Assembly (NCBI GenBank): GCA_020723185.1
Contig: DYJI01000001.1
Location: 1-64,000, forward strand
Source: Sideroxydans lithotrophicus
Lineage (GTDB): Bacteria > Pseudomonadota > Gammaproteobacteria > Burkholderiales > Gallionellaceae
Reading direction: 5' to 3'
DNA: 64,000 bases
Below, piece after piece: positions 44,367 through 53,433 of the stretch. The position numbers and the translations under genes are program-made. The notes beneath the pieces are model-generated. The model had not been told where the DNA came from, made no database searches, and saw nothing but the letters and a program-made list of their open reading frames with translations. Position 1 is the first letter of the stretch. Each line of letters starts with the position of its first letter.

Positions 44367-47102
44367 TTAATGCGCCTCATCCCAATTCATCCCCTCCCCC
44401 AACCCCACTTCAAGTGGAACTCTGAGTTCAGCCACCCCACACATCAACTCCCGCACCTTCTCTTTCACGCGTGAAAGTTCAGCATCAGGCACTTCCAGCA
44501 CCAGTTCGTCGTGCACCTGCATGATGAGTTTGGTCTGCAGCTTCTCTTGCTCCAGCCAATCCTGCACCGCGATCATCGCCAGCTTGATCAAGTCCGCCGC
44601 CGTGCCCTGCATCGGCGCATTGATCGCCGCACGTTCTGCAGCCTGCCGGCGCATGCCGTTCGCGCCGTTGATCTCGGGCAGCCACAGACGGCGACCGAAC
44701 CAAGTCTCGACGAAACCCTGAGCCTTGGCCTGTTCGCGCGTGTCGTCCATGTAGCGCTTCACGCCGGGGTAGCGGGCGAAGTAGACATCGATGTATTGCT
44801 TGGCGGCGTTGTTCTCGATGCCGAGTTGTGAGGCGAGGCCGTAGGCGGACATGCCGTAGATGAGACCAAAGTTGATGACCTTGGCATAGCGGCGCTGTTC
44901 GCTGCTCACATCATTCAATGACACGCTGAACACTTCGGCGGCGGTGGCGCGGTGGATGTCCTCGCCGTTGGCGAAGGCTTTCAACAATCCTTCGTCGCCG
45001 GACAGGTGCGCCATGATGCGCAGCTCGATCTGCGAGTAGTCGGCGGAGATGATGCGACTGCCTTGCGGCGCGATGAAGGCTTCGCGGATACGGCGGCCCT
45101 CGGGGGTGCGGATCGGGATGTTCTGCAGGTTGGGATCGCTGGACGAGAGGCGTCCGGTGACCGCGACGGCTTGCGAGTAGCTGGTGTGCACGCGGCCGGT
45201 CTTTGCATTCACCATCTGCGGCAGTTTGTCGGTGTAGGTGGATTTGAGTTTCGCCATTCCGCGATGTTCGAGCAGCAGCTTGGGCAACGGGTAGTCGAGC
45301 GCGAGTTCCTGCAGCACTTCTTCGTCGGTGGAGGGCGCGCCGGTGGCAGTCTTCTTCTTCACCGGCAAACCCAGTTTGCCGAACAGTATCTCGCCCAGTT
45401 GCTTGGGGGAAGCAAGGTTGAAGGGTTGCCCGGCCAGCTCGTAGGCCTGTTGTTCGATCTCGTTTATGCGCAGGCCGAGTTCGTGGCTTTGCCGCGCGAG
45501 TTTGCTGCTGTCAATCAGCACGCCGTTGCGTTCCATCTTGAACAGCACGCTACGCACCGGCATCTCGATGTCGCGATACACCTCGGCAAGACGGCCTTGC
45601 AATTGCGGCGACAGAGTCTGGTGCAGTTGCAAGGTGATGTCGGCATCTTCTGCGGCGTATTTGGTGGCGGTCTCTACATCGACCTGGTCGAAGCCGATCT
45701 GCTTGGCGCCCTTGCCCACGATGTCGGTGTAGGCGATGGTGCTCATGCCGAGATGACGCAGCGCGAGGTTCCCCATCTCGTGCGGTTTGTGCGATTCGAG
45801 TACGTAGGATTGCAGCAGTGTGTCTTCGGCGATGCCACGCAACGCGATGCCGTGGTTTGCGAAGATGTGCTGGTCGTATTTGAGGTTCTGGCCGAGCTTC
45901 TTGTGTGCGTCGCTTTCCAGCCAGGGCTTGAGTATTTCCAGCGCACGGTCGAACGCGATCTGCTCCGGTGCGCCGGGATAGTGGTGCGCCAGCGGGATGT
46001 AGGCGGCTGCGTGCGGCGTGATCGACAGCGAGATGCCGACCAGTTGCGCGGTCATGGGGTCGAGGCCGGTGGTTTCTGTGTCCAGACTCACCAGCTTTGC
46101 TTCCATCAGCTTTGCCAGCCAGCTATCGAGTTGGGCTTCGGTGAGGATGGCTTCGTAGTTGGAGGTGTCGTTCTGGAACAGGTCTTGCGGCGCTTCGTGT
46201 TGCGTGAAGTCGCGCTGTGCAACGCTGGGAGTGGTACGCGGCTTCGGCGCGGCTGCTTCACCGGTCAGCTCGCGCATCAAACTTCTGAAGCCGAAGTGCT
46301 CGTACATGGCTTTCAGTTTGACGGTGTCGGCGGCGGGGGCGAGCAGTTCGTCGAAACGTTTGTCCAGTGGCACATCGCATTTCACGGTGACCAGTCGCTT
46401 GCCCATCGGCAGCCATTCCAGCGCGGCGCGCAGGTTTTCACCGACCGCGCCCTTCACTTCGTCAGCATGCGCGATCAGGTTGTCCAGTGTGCCGTATTCG
46501 GTGAGCCATTTGACGGCGGTCTTGGGGCCGCATTTGGCGACGCCGGGCACGTTGTCGACCGTGTCGCCGACCAGCGCGAGGTAATCGACGATGCGCTCGG
46601 GCGGCACGCCGAATTTGGCGGTGACGCCGGCGGCGTCCAGTTTCTCTTCGCTCATGGTGTTGACCCACAGCGTGTTGTCGTCCACCAGTTGTGTGAGGTC
46701 CTTGTCGCCGGTGGAGATGATGCAGCGCACGCCGTTGCGCGAGGCCTCGCGCGCCAGCGTGCCGATCACGTCGTCGGCCTCCACGCCGTCCACCATCAGG
46801 ATGTTCCAGCCGGCGGCGGCCACCACTTCGTGCAGCGGTTCGATCTGCGCACGCAGGTCGTCCGGCATGGACGGGCGGTGCGCCTTGTATTCGGGGTACC
46901 AGTCGTCGCGGAACGTCTTGCCCTTCGCGTCGAACACGCAGGCGCTATAATCCGCCGGGAAATCGGCACGCAGCTTGCGCAACATGTTGAGCACGCCGTG
47001 GATGGCACCGGTCGGCTCGCCCTGCGGGCTGCGCAGATCGGGCATGGCATGGAAAGCGCGGTAGAGATAGGACGAGCCGTCCACCAACAACAGGGTTTTC
47101 AT
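44367..47102 (-). CDS. polA: DNA polymerase I
   Basis: Repair and Okazaki-fragment polymerase. The 911-residue product has all three domains: the 5'-3' nuclease (MKTLLLVDGSSYLYRAFHA, then VEADDVIGTLA), the 3'-5' proofreading domain with its Asp and Glu in SLDTETTGLD, and the polymerase with ISADYSQIELRIMAHLSGD, the O-helix around RRYAKVINFGLIYGMSAYG, and QVHDELVLEVP. Proofreading residues are retained. It is divergent from the LOG-family gene with a gap of only 16 bases. Confidence 0.98.
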   Translation of the reverse strand: MKTLLLVDGSSYLYRAFHAMPDLRSPQGEPTGAIHGVLNMLRKLRADFPADYSACVFDAKGKTFRDDWYPEYKAHRPSMPDDLRAQIEPLHEVVAAAGWNILMVDGVEADDVIGTLAREASRNGVRCIISTGDKDLTQLVDDNTLWVNTMSEEKLDAAGVTAKFGVPPERIVDYLALVGDTVDNVPGVAKCGPKTAVKWLTEYGTLDNLIAHADEVKGAVGENLRAALEWLPMGKRLVTVKCDVPLDKRFDELLAPAADTVKLKAMYEHFGFRSLMRELTGEAAAPKPRTTPSVAQRDFTQHEAPQDLFQNDTSNYEAILTEAQLDSWLAKLMEAKLVSLDTETTGLDPMTAQLVGISLSITPHAAAYIPLAHHYPGAPEQIAFDRALEILKPWLESDAHKKLGQNLKYDQHIFANHGIALRGIAEDTLLQSYVLESHKPHEMGNLALRHLGMSTIAYTDIVGKGAKQIGFDQVDVETATKYAAEDADITLQLHQTLSPQLQGRLAEVYRDIEMPVRSVLFKMERNGVLIDSSKLARQSHELGLRINEIEQQAYELAGQPFNLASPKQLGEILFGKLGLPVKKKTATGAPSTDEEVLQELALDYPLPKLLLEHRGMAKLKSTYTDKLPQMVNAKTGRVHTSYSQAVAVTGRLSSSDPNLQNIPIRTPEGRRIREAFIAPQGSRIISADYSQIELRIMAHLSGDEGLLKAFANGEDIHRATAAEVFSVSLNDVSSEQRRYAKVINFGLIYGMSAYGLASQLGIENNAAKQYIDVYFARYPGVKRYMDDTREQAKAQGFVETWFGRRLWLPEINGANGMRRQAAERAAINAPMQGTAADLIKLAMIAVQDWLEQEKLQTKLIMQVHDELVLEVPDAELSRVKEKVRELMCGVAELRVPLEVGLGEGMNWDEAH

Positions 47103-47118
47103 CTATTAGGATTCCGAA

Positions 47119-47835
47119 ATGAACAACGATATGAAACTGCCGCCGGCGCAATCGCCAGAATTGATGCAATCGAAGGAGTCCTGGCGGGTGTTCGGCATTA
47201 TGTCAGAATTCGTTTCGGCGACCGAACGCCTTTCCAACATCCATCCGGCGGTCAGTATCTTCGGCAGCGCACGCACGCCGCACGACCATCCCTACTATCA
47301 GCTCACCGAGGAGATCGCGCGTCTGTTGTCGGACGCCGGCTTCTCCGTGATCTCGGGCGGCGGACCAGGCATCATGGAGGCGGCCAACAAGGGCGCGTTC
47401 TACGGCAAGTCGCCCAGCGTCGGCCTCAACATCCAGTTGCCGCACGAGCAGCACAACAACCCCTACCAGAACATCAGCCAGACCTTCCACCACTTCTTCA
47501 CGCGCAAGGTGATGTTCGTGAAGTTCGCCAGCGCCTATGTGGTGATGCCGGGCGGCTTCGGCACGCTGGACGAGCTGATGGAAGCGCTCACACTGGTGCA
47601 GACCGGCAAGACACGCAAGATGCCCATCATCCTGGTCGGCAACAAGTTCTGGGGCGGGCTGGTGGAATGGTTCAGGACAGCCCTGCTGGAGGAGAAACTG
47701 ATCGGCCCCGGCGACCTCGACCTGATCCAGGTCATCGATGAGCCGGAGCAGGTCGTGTCTGCCATCTTCAAGCATTACGAGACGCGCGGCTTCGAGCCTT
47801 CGGCCGCCGAGCGCGAGATGCAGCTCAACCTGTAA
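47119..47835 (+). CDS. LOG family protein (TIGR00730 type)
   Basis: A 238-residue Rossmann-fold protein with the signatures SGGGPGIMEAANKGA and PGGFGTLDELMEALTLVQTGK (shown in two parts because the second is a single motif). The PGGxGTxxE motif is the active site of cytokinin riboside 5'-monophosphate phosphoribohydrolases; bacterial members may cleave AMP or other nucleotides. The catalytic Arg and Glu appear present. It is followed by a DUF2782 gene. Confidence 0.9.
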   Translation: MNNDMKLPPAQSPELMQSKESWRVFGIMSEFVSATERLSNIHPAVSIFGSARTPHDHPYYQLTEEIARLLSDAGFSVISGGGPGIMEAANKGAFYGKSPSVGLNIQLPHEQHNNPYQNISQTFHHFFTRKVMFVKFASAYVVMPGGFGTLDELMEALTLVQTGKTRKMPIILVGNKFWGGLVEWFRTALLEEKLIGPGDLDLIQVIDEPEQVVSAIFKHYETRGFEPSAAEREMQLNL

Positions 47836-47879
47836 GACGAATCGGATAGAATCCACCCACACACCGAACGGAACCCATC

Positions 47880-48149
47880 ATGCGCATCATTACCCTGCTC
47901 GCCCTGCTCTTCATCGGCTTCAACGTGCACGCCGAGACCGATACCGCCCCCGAGGTGACCATCACCCAGCAGAGCGATACGGTCGTCGAAGAATATCGTT
48001 CCCACGGCAAGCTCTACATGATCAAGATCACACCCAAGTACGGCCCCCCCTACTATCTGATCGACGAGCGCGGCGACGGCAAGTTCGCCCGCCAGGACAA
48101 TCTGGATTCCGGCCTGCGCGTGCCGCAGTGGATCATCAAGAGATTCTGA
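47880..48149 (+). CDS. DUF2782 domain exported protein
   Basis: An 89-residue protein with a signal peptide (MRIITLLALLFIGFNVHA) and a mature part of about 70 residues showing the DUF2782 pattern: EEYRSHGKLYMIKITPKYG, PPYYLIDERGDGKF and RVPQWIIKRF. Found upstream of polA or thrB in many betaproteobacteria; function unknown. It is probably cotranscribed with thrB, 12 bases downstream. Confidence 0.88.
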   Translation: MRIITLLALLFIGFNVHAETDTAPEVTITQQSDTVVEEYRSHGKLYMIKITPKYGPPYYLIDERGDGKFARQDNLDSGLRVPQWIIKRF

Positions 48150-48161
48150 CAGGACACAGGC

Positions 48162-49103
48162 ATGGCAGTCTTCACCAGTGTCTCTGAAACAGACATCACG
48201 CATTGGCTTTCCCATTATTCGCTTGGCACCTTGCAGGAACTGCAGGGCATCCCGGCCGGCATCGAGAACACCAACTATTTCGTCACCACCGGTAACGGCC
48301 GTTTCGTGCTGACGCTGTTCGAGAAACTCACCCCGGACGAGCTGCCGTTCTACCTCGACCTGATGTCACATCTGGCGCGGCACGGCATCCCCTGCCCGGC
48401 ACCGGTGGCTGACCGTGACAACCGTTTCCTCGGCGAGTTGAACGGCAAGCCTGCCTGCATCGTCAGCCGCCTGTCGGGGAAGTCGGTGATGCAGCCTGAT
48501 GTGGGACAATGCGCCGCCGTCGGCGCGATGCTGGGGCAGATGCATATCGCCGGACAGAGCTTCGGCGAACAGATGGAGAACCCGCGCGGTGCGGCTTGGC
48601 GTGCATACGCGTCGCAACAGGTGTCGCGCTTCCTGCCTGCGGAGGCTGCCCGACTGCTCACCGAGGAAGTTGCTCTGCATGCGGCGCGCGACACAGGCAA
48701 CTTGCCGCGCGGCGTGATCCACGCCGACCTGTTCCGCGACAACGTGCTGATGGACGGCGACCGCGTCGGCGGCCTGATCGATTTCTATTTCGCCTGCACC
48801 GACGTGCTGCTGTACGACGTGGCGATCACGCTCAACGACTGGTGCATGCAGGCCGACGGCCGGCTCGATGCCGCGCGCGCCGCCGGGTTCCTGCGCGCCT
48901 ACCATGCGGTGCGCCCGTTCACGGATGCCGAGGCGACGGCATGGCCGATGACCCTGCGCCTGGCCGCGCTGCGTTTCTGGATCTCGCGCCTGTACGACCT
49001 GCACCTGCCGCGCGACGGCGAGATGGTCAACGCGCACGATCCGGCGGTGTTCGAACGCATCCTGCGCAACCACATCGCCACCGGCCAGCCGGTCTGGCTA
49101 TAG
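48162..49103 (+). CDS. thrB: Homoserine kinase (ThrB, APH-fold type)
   Basis: Phosphorylates homoserine on the way to threonine. The 313-residue product is the Pseudomonas-type kinase of the aminoglycoside-phosphotransferase fold rather than the GHMP type: GIENTNYFVTT, GVIHADLFRDNVL with the catalytic Asp, and LIDFYFACTDVLLYDVA with the metal Asp. The start MAVFTSVSETDITHWL is the family's usual one. Followed nine bases later by the BPSS1780-family gene. Confidence 0.94.
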   Translation: MAVFTSVSETDITHWLSHYSLGTLQELQGIPAGIENTNYFVTTGNGRFVLTLFEKLTPDELPFYLDLMSHLARHGIPCPAPVADRDNRFLGELNGKPACIVSRLSGKSVMQPDVGQCAAVGAMLGQMHIAGQSFGEQMENPRGAAWRAYASQQVSRFLPAEAARLLTEEVALHAARDTGNLPRGVIHADLFRDNVLMDGDRVGGLIDFYFACTDVLLYDVAITLNDWCMQADGRLDAARAAGFLRAYHAVRPFTDAEATAWPMTLRLAALRFWISRLYDLHLPRDGEMVNAHDPAVFERILRNHIATGQPVWL

Positions 49104-49112
49104 GAGACCAAG

Positions 49113-49883
49113 ATGGAGATACGCAAACTCGAAGCCGCACGCGGCTGGACCTGGGTAAAACAGGGCTTCCAGTTGCTGATGCGCAATCCCCTGCTCGGCA
49201 TCAGTGCCGCGATCCTGTGCGTGCTGACCGTGTTCGTGGCACTGATGGTGCCGCTCATCGGGCCGTTGCTGGCTGTCGCGCTGATGCCCATCATGCTGGC
49301 CGGCTACATGCGCATCTGCCGCGCGCTGGAAGAGAACGAGAAGATGTCGCCAGCCATGCTGCTGGCCGGTTTCAAGAAGCACACCTCCAGCCTGGTCGCG
49401 CTGGGTGCGTTCCTGATGCTGGGCATGCTGTTCGCCTCGACCGTGATGGTGACCGTGGGCGGCGAGTCGTTCGCGGCACTGATGGAGCAGATGCACAGCG
49501 CCGAGGATTCACAGAAACTGATGCAGGCCATCGCGGGCGGCGACAGCCGCGTCTCGCTTGCCGTGCTGATCGGGCTGACACTGATGCTGGCACTGGTGGT
49601 GGCCTGGCAATATGCGCCCATCCTGGTGTTCTTCAGCGGCATCTCGCCCTGGCTCGCGCTGCGCGCCAGCTTCGCCGGCACCTTGCGCAACATCATCCCC
49701 TACACCGTGTACAGCCTGATCATGCAGGTGCTCACCATGCTGCTCGGCATCCTGCCGTTCGGCATCGGCATGCTGCTGTTGCTGCCGCTGGGGCTGACCT
49801 CGCTGTATGTCAGCTACCGCAACATCTTCCCGTGGCTGGACGAGCCGGCGGCGGTCGCCGCCGCAGGTCAGGAGAACACCTGA
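49113..49883 (+). CDS. BPSS1780 family membrane protein
   Basis: A 256-residue protein with about six hydrophobic segments. It begins with the family block KLEAARGWTWVKQGFQLLMRNP and contains IGPLLAVALMPIMLAGY and FSGISPWLALRASFAGTLRN. The function is unknown; the family is typical of betaproteobacteria. Its stop overlaps the next ATG by one base (TGATG). Confidence 0.88.
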   Translation: MEIRKLEAARGWTWVKQGFQLLMRNPLLGISAAILCVLTVFVALMVPLIGPLLAVALMPIMLAGYMRICRALEENEKMSPAMLLAGFKKHTSSLVALGAFLMLGMLFASTVMVTVGGESFAALMEQMHSAEDSQKLMQAIAGGDSRVSLAVLIGLTLMLALVVAWQYAPILVFFSGISPWLALRASFAGTLRNIIPYTVYSLIMQVLTMLLGILPFGIGMLLLLPLGLTSLYVSYRNIFPWLDEPAAVAAAGQENT

Positions 49884-50383
49884 TGCGATTCAATCCCAGC
49901 CCTGAAGCAAGACGGCTGGCACAGAGCCCGCACAACCTGTTCATCGTCGGCCTGTTCGCCTTCGACCTGTTCATGACCCCGGCCGTGCTGGCCATGAAAC
50001 TGGGCATGGTCAGTCTGCTGATCCCGCTGCTCTTCTCCGGCACGCTGATGGCCTACATCAACTGGCGCGGCAAGCAGGACGGCGTGTGGTTCGTGCAGAT
50101 GCACTGGCGTCTGGCGTGGACGCGCTGCCGCATCCTCATCATCGGCTATGCCGTCTCGGCCGCGCTGATCCTTGTCGCCTGGCTGATCAGCCAGGTCTCC
50201 AGCGACCCGCACATGGCGAGCATCATGTGGACGGCACTCACCCGCATCGCGCTGATGCCCACGCTGATCATCGTGCTGGTCACTTCGGTGATGGCGTTCT
50301 CCGCCTTCTCGATGGCGCAGAAAGGCGAACTGCCGGACAAGCTGGTGGCAAAGTTCCCACAGCCTGAAACCGCTCAGGCCTGA
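49883..50383 (+). CDS. Membrane protein of unknown function
   Basis: A 166-residue product with four predicted helices: HNLFIVGLFAFDLFMTPA, VSLLIPLLFSGTLMAYINW, ILIIGYAVSAALILVAWLI and LMPTLIIVLVTSVMAFSAF (approximate blocks). I recognise no domain. It is coupled to the BPSS1780-family gene (TGATG) and probably functions with it. Its last 10 bases overlap the end of the convergent AhpD-like gene. Confidence 0.8.
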   Translation: MRFNPSPEARRLAQSPHNLFIVGLFAFDLFMTPAVLAMKLGMVSLLIPLLFSGTLMAYINWRGKQDGVWFVQMHWRLAWTRCRILIIGYAVSAALILVAWLISQVSSDPHMASIMWTALTRIALMPTLIIVLVTSVMAFSAFSMAQKGELPDKLVAKFPQPETAQA

Positions 50384-50718
50384 CTGAATTCCTCGTATGC
50401 GGCCAGCACTTCCGCCGCATACATCAGCGACGGGCCGCCGCCCATATACACCGCCACCGCGAGCATCTCGTTGATCTGCTCGCGCGTCGCGCCCAGCTTC
50501 ACCAGCGAACGTACATGGAATCCTATGCAGCCCTCGCAACGCGTGGAGACAGCGATACCGGTGGCGATCAGTTCCTTCTGTAGCGCGCTCAGCACCCCCT
50601 CCGCCATGGCGGATATCGCCATCGCATCGAAACCCGCCATCGGTGCCTGGGCTTCCTTGCGGAAGGTCCTCAGCTCCTGGCTGATGCCGTGCGTGATCTC
50701 CTTGTAAGATTTTTCCAT
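50374..50718 (-). CDS. Carboxymuconolactone decarboxylase / AhpD-like protein
   Basis: A 114-residue all-helical protein with the redox motif CEGCIGFHV (Cys61-x2-Cys64-x3-His68), as in AhpD-type peroxidase reductants, and the preceding KELIATGIAVSTR helix. True carboxymuconolactone decarboxylases lack the CxxC, so a thiol-redox role is more likely. A strong ribosome site (GGAGGG) precedes the ATG, which overlaps the MEKHLA stop (TGATG). Confidence 0.88.
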   Translation of the reverse strand: MEKSYKEITHGISQELRTFRKEAQAPMAGFDAMAISAMAEGVLSALQKELIATGIAVSTRCEGCIGFHVRSLVKLGATREQINEMLAVAVYMGGGPSLMYAAEVLAAYEEFSQA

Positions 50719-51194
50719 CACTTCCCTCCTGTGTTGTTGTCCGGGTCCTGTGCCACGAAGATCGCCGCCTGCCCGTGATGCCCTCCCGCCGCATCCAGCA
50801 GGTTCCAGATCGTGCAATCCGTGATCATGAAACGGCGACCGCCCTTCGCTACGCGCATCCCAGAATAGCCGTCGATATACCCACGCTCGGCCACCTTGCG
50901 CAGCGCCTGTTCGCGCGCTTGCTGGTTCACCGGCTCGGCAGACAGGCGCGAAGGCAGTTGCACGAATTCCTCGAAGCTCATCCCGAAATGCCGCAAGGCA
51001 TACTGGTTGCCATAGAAGAATACGGGATCGGCTTCGGTGCCATGTGCGACGATGGCGAACGGAGCATGCCACATCGCATCGTGCAGCGTTGCTTCGTCCT
51101 GCGGCAGATCGAGCAGCAGCGACTTGCCTGTCAGTCGCTGATAGCTCTCGGCGATCAGCTGCAGGCGCGCATCAGATGGGCGTGAGCTTGGCAT
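50718..51194 (-). CDS. MEKHLA (PAS-related) domain protein
   Basis: The 158-residue product is almost entirely a MEKHLA domain: HAPFAIVAHGTEADPVFFYGN, LPSRLSAEPVNQQAREQAL, GYIDGYSGMRVAKGGRRFMI and WNLLDAAGGHHGQAAIF in order. MEKHLA is a PAS-like fold, so a small ligand or redox cofactor may bind. The best start is the ATG at 51194, which overlaps the end of uvrD by 23 bases. It is coupled at its 3' end to the AhpD-like gene. Confidence 0.83.
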   Translation of the reverse strand: MPSSRPSDARLQLIAESYQRLTGKSLLLDLPQDEATLHDAMWHAPFAIVAHGTEADPVFFYGNQYALRHFGMSFEEFVQLPSRLSAEPVNQQAREQALRKVAERGYIDGYSGMRVAKGGRRFMITDCTIWNLLDAAGGHHGQAAIFVAQDPDNNTGGK

Positions 51195-53337
51195 ATTCGA
51201 GTGCCAGCCATTTGCTGCCGGCGCGCTTGAAATTGACTTGCACGCGGCCTTCGTTGCCACTGCCCTCGGTATCCGTCACCACACCCTCGCCGAACTTCTG
51301 GTGGAACACCCGCTGGCCGATGCGCCACAGTGATTGCGGGGATGGCGGCGCAGGCACACTGGGGGCACCGTTGAATGCGGCCACATAGCTCGCGGTCTCG
51401 TGGCGTCCGCTGTCGAAGGTCTTGCGCGCGGTGAAGCGCGGTGTGATCCAGTGCAGCAAGGCTTCCGGCAACTCGCGCAAGAAGCTGGACACCAGGCCGT
51501 AATGCGTCTGCCCGTGCAGCATGCGGCTCTGGGCGAAAGTGAGGTAGAGGCGACGCCGCGCGCGGGTGATCGCCACATACATCAGGCGACGCTCCTCGTC
51601 GAGATCGCCGTTGTCGATGCTGTTCTGGTGCGGGAACAGGCCCTCTTCCAGACCGGTGATGAACACGGTATGGAACTCCAGCCCCTTGGCGGCATGCACC
51701 GTCATCAGATGCAGTGCGTCCTCGCTGTCGCCCGCCTGATGCTCTCCCGCTTCCAGTGAGGCGTGGGTGAGGAAGGCGGTGAGGCTGTCGTCCTCGTTCT
51801 CGTGCACGAACAGGGTGGCCGAGTTGATCAGCTCGTTCAGGTTCTCCAGCCGCTCCTGTGCCTCGCGTTTCTTGGCACCTGTCTCGTTCTGGTAATGCGC
51901 CACCAGACCGCTGTGTTCCAGCACGTGCTCCATGATCTCCGGCAGTGGCAGTCCCTTGGTCGCACTGCGCAACGCTTCGATGAGGCCGACGAAGGCGGTG
52001 ACCTTGCCTCCCGCGCGGGCCGCGGCATCCCACAGCGTGGTGTTGTATTGCTTCGCAGCCTCCTGCAACTGCTCGATGCTGCGCGCGCCGATGCCGCGCG
52101 TGGGGAAATTGATGATGCGCAGCAGCGCATTGTCGTCGTCGGTGTTCTCCATCAGGCGCAGGTAGGCCAAGGCATGCTTGATCTCCTGCCGCTCGAAGAA
52201 GCGCAGACCGCCGTACACACGGTAGGACAATCCGGCCGACACCAGCGCATGCTCCAGTACGCGCGACTGTGCATTGGAACGGTACAGCAATGCCATCTCG
52301 GTGAGGTGCACGCCTTCGCGGTGGAGCTGCTTGATCTCCTCCACGATGAAGGCCGCCTCGTCCACATCGGTACCCGCCTCGTAGACGCGGATCTGCTCGC
52401 CCTTGTCGGCATCGGTCCACAGGTTCTTGCCGAGGCGCTCGCGATTGTTGGCGATCAGCGCGTTGGCCGCATCGAGTATGTTGCCGTGCGAGCGGTAGTT
52501 CTGCTCCAGCTTGATGACCGACTCCACATGGAAGTCGCGCAACAGCTCCTGCATGTTGCCGACGTTCGCGCCGCGGAAAGCGTAGATGGACTGGTCGTCA
52601 TCGCCGACGGCAAAAAGGGCATTGCTCTGCCCCGCCAGCAACTTCAGCCAGCGATACTGCAAGGGATTGGTGTCCTGGAACTCGTCGACGAGGATGTGCT
52701 TGAAGCGTTCCTGATAGTGCTCGCGCAGCGTCTGATTGCGCACCAGCAACTCATAGCAGCGCAGCAGCAATTCGGAGAAATCCACCACGCCCTCGCGCTG
52801 GCATTGCGCGTCGTATTCGGCGAACACCTCCACCTTGCGCCGCGTGTAGGGATCGTAGGCTTCCACCTCGTGCGCGCGCAGGCCCTGCTCCTTGTTGCCG
52901 CTGATGAAGTGCTGCATCTCGCGCGGCGGATATTTCTCGTCATCCACATTCATCGCCTTCATCAGGCGTTTGATGGCGGAGAGCTGGTCGCCCGAGTCGA
53001 GGATCTGGAAAGTCTGCGGCAGATTGGCTTCGCGATGGTGCGCGCGCAGCATGCGGTTGCACAGGCCGTGGAAGGTGCCTATCCACATGCCGCGTGTGTT
53101 GATCGGCAGCATCGCCGACAAGCGCGTCACCATCTCTTTCGCAGCCTTGTTGGTGAAGGTCACCGCCAGCACACCGGAAGGCGAGACTTGGCCGGTACTG
53201 ATGAGGTAAGCGATGCGCGTGGTCAGCACGCGCGTCTTGCCGCTGCCCGCGCCCGCCAGGATCAGGGCTGACCGGGCAGGGAGTTCGACGGCGGCGCGTT
53301 GTTCGGGATTGAGGCCGGCAAGCAGGGAGGAATTCAT
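51172..53337 (-). CDS. uvrD: DNA helicase II (UvrD)
   Basis: SF1A 3'-5' helicase of nucleotide-excision and mismatch repair. The 721-residue product has the Q-motif GLNPEQRAAVELP, Walker A LAGAGSGKTRV, Walker B ILVDEFQDTNPLQ, GDDDQSIYAFRGA, LEQNYRS, and TVHAAKGLEF with the C-terminal VAITRARRRLYL motif VI. The C-terminal end carries the FGEGVV and Tudor-like segment of UvrD. It is the first of the chain uvrD-MEKHLA-AhpD-like, all overlapping. Upstream (on the minus strand) is the prk terminator. Confidence 0.97.
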   Translation of the reverse strand: MNSSLLAGLNPEQRAAVELPARSALILAGAGSGKTRVLTTRIAYLISTGQVSPSGVLAVTFTNKAAKEMVTRLSAMLPINTRGMWIGTFHGLCNRMLRAHHREANLPQTFQILDSGDQLSAIKRLMKAMNVDDEKYPPREMQHFISGNKEQGLRAHEVEAYDPYTRRKVEVFAEYDAQCQREGVVDFSELLLRCYELLVRNQTLREHYQERFKHILVDEFQDTNPLQYRWLKLLAGQSNALFAVGDDDQSIYAFRGANVGNMQELLRDFHVESVIKLEQNYRSHGNILDAANALIANNRERLGKNLWTDADKGEQIRVYEAGTDVDEAAFIVEEIKQLHREGVHLTEMALLYRSNAQSRVLEHALVSAGLSYRVYGGLRFFERQEIKHALAYLRLMENTDDDNALLRIINFPTRGIGARSIEQLQEAAKQYNTTLWDAAARAGGKVTAFVGLIEALRSATKGLPLPEIMEHVLEHSGLVAHYQNETGAKKREAQERLENLNELINSATLFVHENEDDSLTAFLTHASLEAGEHQAGDSEDALHLMTVHAAKGLEFHTVFITGLEEGLFPHQNSIDNGDLDEERRLMYVAITRARRRLYLTFAQSRMLHGQTHYGLVSSFLRELPEALLHWITPRFTARKTFDSGRHETASYVAAFNGAPSVPAPPSPQSLWRIGQRVFHQKFGEGVVTDTEGSGNEGRVQVNFKRAGSKWLALEYAKLTPI

Positions 53338-53380
53338 CGTTGGATTATCCCACAGGCCGATGCGTCATTCCCCCAAACAA

Positions 53381-53407
53381 AACGGGGAAGCATCACTGCT
53401 TCCCCGT
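53381..53407 (-). terminator. Intrinsic terminator of prk
   Basis: An 11-bp or longer stem (53381-53392 with 53397-53407) and a four-base loop are followed on the minus strand by TTTGTTT. It lies 26 bases beyond the prk stop and between prk and uvrD. Its core and flank match the purD terminator at 511-538. Confidence 0.88.
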
Positions 53408-53433
53408 CTGCGAGACACGTTGAAACGTGCCGC

